Shown here: positions 57,687 through 64,000 of the stretch, one piece after another
Layout: every line of letters starts with the position of its first letter
How positions within the stretch are numbered: position 1 is the first letter of the stretch
Assembly: GCA_907163375.1 (NCBI GenBank)
Contig: CAJQUW010001420.1
Location: forward strand, 186,001 to 250,000
Origin: Prostheceraeus crozeri
Lineage: Eukaryota; Platyhelminthes; Polycladida; Euryleptidae
Length of the DNA stretch: 64,000 nucleotides
Direction of reading: 5' to 3'
Made by a program: the position numbers and the translations under genes
The notes under the pieces: generated by a model
Databases searched by the model: none
What the model saw: only the letters and a program-made list of their open reading frames with translations
What the model was told of the DNA's origin: nothing

Positions 57687-58615
57687 CCCTCTGAGACCTG
57701 AGGGGGTGTCCAGTGGACCCCTTTTACAAGTTCTTAGTTTACCTGCTTAAATCGATATCAGATCATTAGAAAAGTTGATTTTAAGTAGAACAATGATGTT
57801 TGTGTGTTGCAAGTCGATATAACTGATCATTTGAGTGTCTCTCAGCCTTCTCAGTAAACACATACGAGAATGTGGTGTTTTTGCAATTCAACGACATTTA
57901 GCACGGTATCAGTTGTAGAAGGAGTCGGTTTTACGATGTTTGCTGTCACCATAAAACCTCAGATAGTTGATTTTAATGAAATTAATTTATTCCATGCAGC
58001 AGAACCCTTAGATTTAGCTAGCCATTTTTTAAATTTATCCATACCAATCGGAAATAGGCCTAAACTGAACCATAATTGCTGCATTTAAAGACCCTTAAAG
58101 CAGCTGTGGAGATCTCAAACTTATCAATTACTGCTGTGAAAAATTTGCCAACAGTCTGTTTTCTTACTGTTGAACTATAAATATAATGATAGCTTTCATT
58201 TTGAACATTGATTTATGCTGATTTGCTCATGTAGACCAACCAGTCATGCACGATCATGTGCGAAAACAAAATATTCACATTTTGCGATCTTCTAACGTAA
58301 CGCACATGCACGAGCATGATGTAGCTAAACATTGAATAAATGAATTCCATTCATTATGTATCATCGTGGACATGCATGAAATCGTTTTTCATCACTCGTT
58401 CTACACTCTCTGAGACCTGAGGGGTGTCCAGTGGACCCCATTGGCCTATCTACTGTACTTCTACTGATTCAATTGAAATGAAATAACACATGTGGAATCA
58501 TTGTCAAAAATGATGTTTTTACATAGGCATGAGCGGTTGATATATCCTCAGCACAAAAAGTGAAATAGAAAAATATGGCTCCGGAGTCCACTGGACCCCC
58601 TCAGGTCTCTGAGGG
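57687..58615. mobile_element. TIR element/dispersed repeat next to gene B 3' end
   Basis: Its outer end is CCCTCTGAGACCTGAGGGGG at 57687; the right end is CCCCCTCAGGTCTCTGAGGG at 58596-58615, with another end at 58404 (CTCTGAGACCTGAGGGG). 57665-58260 matches 35270-35865. The inner 58404-58615 part matches the 12953-13162 MITE. It may be two abutting elements of one family. The right end stops about 40 bases from the gene B stop codon. Confidence 0.6.
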
Positions 58616-58655
58616 ATAAGGCTAGTAGAATCTATGAAAAATCCAAATGGCAATA

Positions 58656-58765
58656 TTAACTTACATTAGCTTTGAGCTGCTTACATTTATCTGCTGGGAC
58701 TGGGAACTCAAATGCCTTGTTTTTGACCTCTTCTTTATAATTGCTAATTAGTTCGAGAAAATATC
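58656..58765 (-). CDS. Gene B exon 4 (terminal)
   Basis: It encodes ISNYKEEVKNKAFEFPVPAD, then KCKQLKANVS and a TAA stop. It aligns residue by residue with gene A exon 4 (SNYKED..., F..PADCK), with one extra residue before the cysteine. The acceptor context TGTGAGTGAAATGTCATTTCAG matches gene A almost exactly, and the phase is the same. Confidence 0.7.
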
Positions 58766-58831
58766 CTGAAATGACATTTCACTCACATGTCAATTCAACA
58801 AGTTACAGACAGTTTTTTTAAAGAAGCTTAC

Positions 58832-59032
58832 CTTGGTTTCTAAACAAACTCAACTCAATGATCTTCAAGCACTTGTCCTTTGTTACGGCTTTTATGACAG
58901 TTGCCGGCATATAAAAAACGTTGTCACTATAAGCTTGATAAATTAAATCTTTGCGGTCGAGGATTTTCTGTATGTTCTGAAGTATTTTCTTCATTTTCGC
59001 AATCTCAGCCTCATTTGCCAGGCGAATGTCGT
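58832..59032 (-). CDS. Gene B exon 3
   Basis: 201 bases from acceptor TATGTCCTTTCAG to donor GTAAGC. It encodes DIRLANEAEIAKMKK, then LIYQAY and AVTKDKC, matching gene A exon 3 with the same phases. Between the conserved blocks the residues differ strongly (SDNVFYMPATVI versus RGTESSGEGFTRIL). Confidence 0.75.
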
Positions 59033-59620
59033 CTGAAAGGACATATTTAACGTGTGCTGAGTTAAGAGCTAGAACCAAGCCACGTGCCGTGGCGGGATGT
59101 CATCTATAAACTATACATTAACATTTAACAGTATGCGGTATATTGTGCATTATGATGTGAATATGCAAGGATAGAATTAATTGACTCTATGTAATTGTGT
59201 GTATTTTCATTCCTTCTGCACTTCAGGGTCAGCGATTCGGCATTGATCTAGATGTCCCGAATTGTCTAAATGAATGACACAAGAAAAGGCATCAAGAACA
59301 ATCGATAGCAACATGGCTCTAGACATCATTTTTAACGTAGAATGTCTTCAGGCCATTTCCTATGATCAATATGCGCATGTGGAATTATTATACTTCTGAT
59401 CTGTGATGCATGCGAGAATTTGGTTCAATGTGCATTAATTTGCTCCAAATGCTTGTGAATATATTTAGCTTCATACATAGGGTTGCATGGATATGATAGG
59501 AAATGACTTGAAGTCATTCCAAGTCAAAACTTTTTTTTATATTTTCCAGTTTACAATTACTCAGATACAAATAAGTACGTAGCATGAAAGAAAATACAAA
59601 TGCACGAATACACGAAGGCA
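59033..59620. other. Gene B intron 2, first unassigned part
   Basis: AT-rich intronic sequence before the GC-rich insertion. Nothing recognised. Confidence 0.4.
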
Positions 59621-59624
59621 AGTT

Positions 59625-60273
59625 AGCCCTGGAAGGCATCCGAGGTTGGGCTTCTTGAAAGCAGAATGGTAGCGTTACCGCGTTGTAGCGAAACAGAGAG
59701 TCTCTGGAAAATCCAGTCTATCGCTTTACCATGCTGCTCTCCATGCCGGTCAGCCCATCTGCCACCTATCAGTTTGATAGTTTCCAGCGCAGCGGGATTA
59801 AAAGCACCGAAAGTCTCGACGGCCATTGGGGGGGGGGGGAAACGAAGCCCGCCGCTTCGCTGGAGCTGAGAACCGCACTATCCTTCGCATCTTGGCGGCG
59901 ACAAGCTGCCACAGCCTCCTCAGCCACCGCATTGATAATGGTGGCTTGATAGTGATGTCTAGGGCAGCCGGCTGACCCGGGCCAGTTTGAGATGGTGATG
60001 TCGCCAGGGCGGCGTTGGGAATTGGGGATGAAATGGCCAGTCTCAAGGGTGGGGAGAAAGCAGAGGCTTCAGGAATGTGGAATAAGGTATCCCGGATCGC
60101 ATTGTGCCGGCAAATCTGTCGACATCGGAACCAAAGACGACACTATGGCTACCCCAAACGTCAAGACGAGGACAGTTGCAAACGGGACAAGTTCGAGGGG
60201 CACTGTAGATTTGCAGGCCTAGAGACAAACGAAGAAGGACGCGAAACTCCCGTGGGGGTATAGCTAAGCCCAT
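59625..60273 (-). pseudogene. GC-rich reverse-transcriptase C-terminal fragment in gene B intron 2
   Basis: The minus strand reads LGLQIYSAPRTCPVCNCPRL, DVWGSHSVVF and, after damage, AVETFGAFNPAALETIKLIG then WIFQRLSVSLQRGNA. This is the zinc-ribbon-like CPxC...H and VETFG...QRLS..QRGNA tail seen in the reverse-transcriptase group represented at 45418-47945. It is strikingly GC-rich against the AT-rich intron, suggesting a young or compositionally distinct lineage, although frameshifts show decay. The RT palm is absent. Confidence 0.6.
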
Positions 60274-60425
60274 TTGTGAATAAAAATTGTGAATCCAGGC
60301 TTAGTACTTTTTGCTTTATGAGAGAAATCATAGAGAATTTCATTTCTGCCAAAAACTGCAATCTGCGTCCTATTGGAATTGCACGTGCTTTTCTTTAATC
60401 CTGTCTGACAAGAAGAGGAACCAAG
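60258..60425. repeat. Partial arm of the 7825-8551 TIR family
   Basis: It shares AGAGAATTTCATTTCTGCCA-like sequence, CTGCGTCC.ATTGGA and CTGTCTGACAAGAAGAGGAA with the right arm at 8330-8440. The TIR end itself is missing. Confidence 0.7.
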
Positions 60426-60429
60426 TAGA

Positions 60430-60945
60430 GCTCTTCAGGCGTTAACCTGTGTTGCCACCGCCATGTACTTCCCAACGAAGATTTATCATCGATATTCTGT
60501 GATGGTTTTTATGGCAACTACAATTTTTAAGATGACTCAGCAACACTGATGACACGCCGTTGAAATTCAATGTCCTTCGTGTGTGGGCTGACTGTTTCGT
60601 AGATTTATCTTCGTTTGAAGTTTGTCTTTGCTTTAATATTAACCACAATCGACGAAATAATTTGAACGCAACCGGCTGTAGGATGATCGAGTAGAAATTC
60701 TCTGACTTACATATCTAAACCATTTTCTGAAAATTCAACCTCTTCACCACTCTCTACAATTTTCTAATTGCGCTATCTACGTTCGTATGGTCAAGGCTGA
60801 GATGGTGTCGCTTCTGATACATGAAATTTCGTAGTTCCAGGCATTTGTCGACTAATTTCTCTAGCTTGGTGACAGCCAGGGAACCCTAGACGGCTATGCC
60901 AAGTTACATGTCTTCTTCAAGTCTAGGCAGAAAGTAGAGTGCTGA
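60430..60945. other. Intronic DNA, no feature recognised
   Basis: Part of gene B intron 2, with no motif or ORF that I can support. Confidence 0.35.
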
Positions 60946-60950
60946 AATCG

Positions 60951-61879
60951 CAGAATTAAATATTTTATTTTATCTGCTTCGGTTTGCAAGAAGTGTGATT
61001 AATACGAAATCGCCGGCACATAGAGGAGCCTATTAAGTGGGCAAAAAGGAATTCCTAATACCTTACAGAGATAGGAAAAAAGTCGTGCGTCGCTTGCGGA
61101 TAAATGTGAGTTCCAGCAAAGTGCTTCGATTGCCACAATTCTTTCAGTTTGGAAGAATTCAGATCATTGAGCACAAGTTTTCTCAATGATGTTGGCCCCT
61201 CCGATCATTATTAAAAAAAGTAGCACGCGTACGAAAATTAGTTCACTTGATGAATTCACATCCTCTCCTCGGCATTGCTCACTGGATCGTGCATACACTG
61301 AATCGAAGCCAGGCATCGATGTGTGCTTTGGTGTGTGCGAAGTGATATCACAGCACGCATCTCTAACTAATATCGAAATGGCACATCACAAAATTAGACA
61401 ACTTGCTCCTTCTCGAATGGATAATTCGCGTATCGCTTGCTATTGGAAATGGCAAACAGTAAGCTGTCAGCAGAGGACACCAGAGCCTCTGATAGAAAAC
61501 ACACATCGCTATCTTGGCTAACATTCGATTCAGTGTATGCACTATACAGTGAAGAATGCCGAGGAGAGGATGTGAAAACATCAAATGACCTAATTTTCGC
61601 ATCGCCTGCTACTTTTTTAATAATGATCGGAAGGGCCAACATTATTGATAAAACTTGTGCGCAATGCTCTGAACTCTTCGAATCTGAAGGAATTATGGCA
61701 ATCGAAGCACTTTGCTGGAACTCACATTAATCCGCAAGCGACACCGGACTTTTTTCCTGTCTCTGTAAGGTATAATGAATTCCTTTTTGCCCACTTAATA
61801 GGTTCCTCGATGTGCCGGTAATTTCGTATTAATCACACTTCTTGCAAATCGAAGCAGATAAACAGAATATTTAATTCTG
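60951..61879. mobile_element. 0.93-kb palindrome made of two family 1 MITE copies
   Basis: The ends CAGAATTAAATATT and AATATTTAATTCTG. Two arms of about 410 and 500 bases are inverted homologues around a centre near 61370. Each arm corresponds to the 54336-54866 unit. It lies in gene B intron 2. No clear target duplication was found. Confidence 0.75.
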
Positions 61880-62020
61880 TGTATATGCATAACTGCTGAA
61901 CAAAAATATTTTGCCGAGGAAATCGACAAGATTGCCTCCAAAGTGGGACACCGTACTTGACATTTGAATAATTTGAAAAACCAAGATGAATTAATATGAA
62001 AAATGGGATATCAAGCTTAC

Positions 62021-62222
62021 TTCTTTTGCAGTCGTCGGGAGAAGTCGGAAATTTCTGCCAATTGCAACTTCCATTTACAAAAAAATCATAATTCCTGTGC
62101 GATTTCAAGTCCCATATCATTTTTGTAACAGTCTTTGCGAGCTTATTCTCGCCGGGAATAACGGACCTGGCTGAAATGTTCCTCTCGAGATCTGATGATT
62201 CGGCAGTGGTAAGAATGTGATC
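62021..62222 (-). CDS. Gene B exon 2
   Basis: 202 bases from acceptor CTTATGCTTCAG to donor GTAAGC. It encodes KMIWDLKSHRNYDFFVNGSC, then NWQKF and DDCKR, matching gene A exon 2 (IWD, Y..Y.NGTC.W, ACDR), including the glycosylation sequon before the cysteine. Its first exon is not in the window; by the spacing in gene A it lies past base 64000. Confidence 0.72.
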
Positions 62223-62594
62223 CTGAAGCATAAGTGATAAACATAGACGTGGACATTCATTACATTTTCTTTTAAATTTTACATCTCTACGAAGGCAGAT
62301 TCGAACTCTGTGGTAGTAACAATGTCTGAAATCATCGAAGAGGAATTAAGGATGCGGCAGGAATGAGGCAGGGATGCGGAATTAAAAACACTTTTCGACT
62401 TCGAGTTTGACTTCCCATCCCTCCTCAAATTTCACCGTTGCCGAAATTCAAAGACGATGTACTATTTTCCACTGTCTTTGTAGAAATTGTTGATAACTTT
62501 GAAGAATGTTGCTTGTGTGAAAGATATCCGGTTACGATTACTGACAGCAAGGGATATAAACAGTCCGTTTTTAAACGACTATTATGTTTTATCT

Positions 62595-62815
62595 GGTCTC
62601 CGTGGCAGTGGTTAAGTACTTGGCCTAACGATCTTCTGGTGCAGAGGTCGAGACCCGAAAGTATCATTTGAAGTCGTTAGGAAGGGCATTCAGCCTAAAA
62701 GACTCAGCGCTCCAAATTAAAGTCTGACTTTCTCAGCACAGTCCAAGCCGCCAGTATGGGTAATAGTGACGTTACACCATTCACACAAAGCCACACACAC
62801 ACATACACACACATT
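62595..62815 (+). repeat. tRNA-derived SINE with CA-rich tail
   Basis: GTGGCAGTGGTTAAGTACTT is A-box-like, and AGAGGTCGAGACCC carries a B box 35-45 bases later. The body GTTAGGAAGGGCATTCAGCC is typical of SINE tRNA-unrelated parts, and the element ends in ACACACACACATACACACAC. Not a functional tRNA. Confidence 0.6.
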
Positions 62816-63425
62816 ATTTACACGCTGAAATGGTTCCCTAATGCACAATCTACTGCGTTTGATAATTACTAATTTTGAATGATTCAAACTGGGCAATTAT
62901 AATTCCTTTTATTCTAGTTTCTGATTTTATATACAGACCAAACATTTTCCTTTTAAGGAGAATTAGTGGAGAATTTTCATCTTCAACAGTTGGATTAAGT
63001 TTGGAATGTTTTAGACACCTCAGACAGTTTCAAATGTACGTGTAGAAATAACTAGAGGCCAAAGAATTCCAATTGTGACTTTTTACTTCGCTGCAACATG
63101 AGGCTTTGTGCTAAAATACCAAAGTCGGGCATTGCTTTGCATAATCTGGCGTCAGATCATAATTGGTTTGCGTTCGGGTCTCAATTAGCCTTTATTAAGA
63201 GTATGATTTTCTGTTCTTACGAGTACATTAAAGTGTATTTGTCGATTGATTGACATTTTTCTATAATGCAATTATTCATCTATAATCTTTAAAATTTTGA
63301 GATCTTTGTCACATCCTAAACTTGCATTGATTGGAGTTGAATCCGTTTTCGGCAAAATCTGTAGGCCTATGCAGAGTAGACTATGCGTACACCCACTTTC
63401 TAGAGTGGAAATGCACTGACTAGCG
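62816..63425. other. Gene B intron 1 part, unassigned
   Basis: AT-rich, with no recognised feature. Confidence 0.4.
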
Positions 63426-63429
63426 TCCA

Positions 63430-63770
63430 TAGAGTAAGTATACATAGATAGACTGTTGACTCAAAAAAGTGTCTGTATACAGTGAAAATTGTTATATGAA
63501 AAGATTCATTTTTTTACGGAGATTATTTTCCAATGATCCAAAAAATCATTTGAGCAGTTTATAAAAAGCTAAATTTTTGCATATTCGTATACTACCGACA
63601 TGAAGTCGCTTTATAAGTAGAAATTAATTTGAACATCAAAAGGAATGAATATTTGCTAACAAGCATCTTAATTAGGCGGAAATTAAGCTGATGGTCTAGG
63701 AAATTTCATGAATCGGATTCTAATGCAAGTCCCTCCAAGTCTTCAAGGAAAAGTTGAGATCCTATGAGAG
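63430..63770 (-). repeat. Intron 1 block shared with gene A
   Basis: Minus-strand homologue of 6470-6845; see that entry. It implies that the duplication extends beyond the window's right edge. Confidence 0.8.
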
Positions 63771-64000
63771 CTTCTTGGATGAGGTGTCATGTTTTTTATT
63801 CAATTTTCAGCGGCATGATTTCATGATTCACAAGGCGTCGTTTCTTGACTCTGATTAGTAATGTGAACCCATTAATATCTTTTGAAGTCAATCATGATAA
63901 GCTTCCTTGGTTGTGTTGGTTTGCCCTTTCAGTCGCAGTTTGTGACATCATCACGCTTAAGAAAATAATCTTATTATACACTCATTGACAAAATTTTTGA

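Noticed and set aside
62372-62420. Complete hAT element at the CAGGGATGCGGA end
   Set aside because: I could not find a matching right end or target duplication, so it is left as a single end.
62595-62660. tRNA gene
   Set aside because: A and B boxes are present, but the acceptor and anticodon arms do not fold. A SINE body and tail follow.
1-64000. CRISPR arrays, operons, ribosome-binding sites, prokaryotic signals
   Set aside because: None seen. Spliced genes and eukaryotic retroelements make them inapplicable.

Overview
The window reads as AT-rich, gene-poor animal nuclear DNA with long introns and very many transposable elements. Penelope-like retroelements (PLEs) with GIY-YIG endonuclease, CR1/Jockey-like LINEs, many hAT-type elements with 8-bp target duplications and tRNA-derived SINEs sit around a small secreted-protein gene family. 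Frequent words such as TAGGCCTA and TACATGTA, together with the gene family, suggest a marine invertebrate, perhaps an echinoderm or another deuterostome. That placement is an impression, not a proof.

Host genes. Two paralogous four-exon genes lie in convergent orientation. Gene A (+) has exons at 3710-3853, 9321-9519, 21877-22074 and 22139-22245 and encodes a predicted 215-residue secreted protein. Gene B (-) has exons at 62021-62222, 58832-59032 and 58656-58765; its first exon must lie beyond base 64000. All intron phases agree between the copies, and intron sequence is shared too: a block of intron 1 (6470-6845 versus 63430-63770), the ends of intron 2 and most of the 64/66-base intron 3. 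Size, cysteine layout and C-terminal pattern fit the ependymin-related family. This is an inference from remembered family features.

Layout. 0-1.2 kb: broken copy of a conserved mobile-element-associated protein. 2.3-3.4 kb: fold-back SINE-like repeats and a hAT-type MITE. 3.7-22.3 kb: gene A, whose introns hold a 2.3-kb hAT element, a LINE remnant split by a hAT MITE with perfect target duplication, a Harbinger-like MITE, a palindromic retroposon and a small hammerhead-motif retroposon. 22.3-28.0 kb: PLE-derived units, including a 4.7-kb composite (inverted truncated copy plus forward copy) between 11-bp direct repeats. 30.4-33.7 kb: a LINE with an intact 1016-residue endonuclease/reverse transcriptase ORF on the minus strand. 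35-44 kb: dispersed repeats, a 1.5-kb hAT element, a PLE fragment, nested MITEs and a dead Tc1/mariner transposase. 45.4-47.9 kb: decayed reverse transcriptase of an unusual lineage. 48-57.6 kb: mostly anonymous DNA with a hAT element carrying a 141-residue ORF, LINE fragments and another MITE. 57.7-64 kb: gene B with a GC-rich reverse-transcriptase fragment, a 0.93-kb palindrome and a tRNA-SINE.

Only the paralogous pair looks like functional host coding sequence; nearly everything else recognisable is mobile DNA. Many insertion boundaries can be fixed by eye from target-site duplications.
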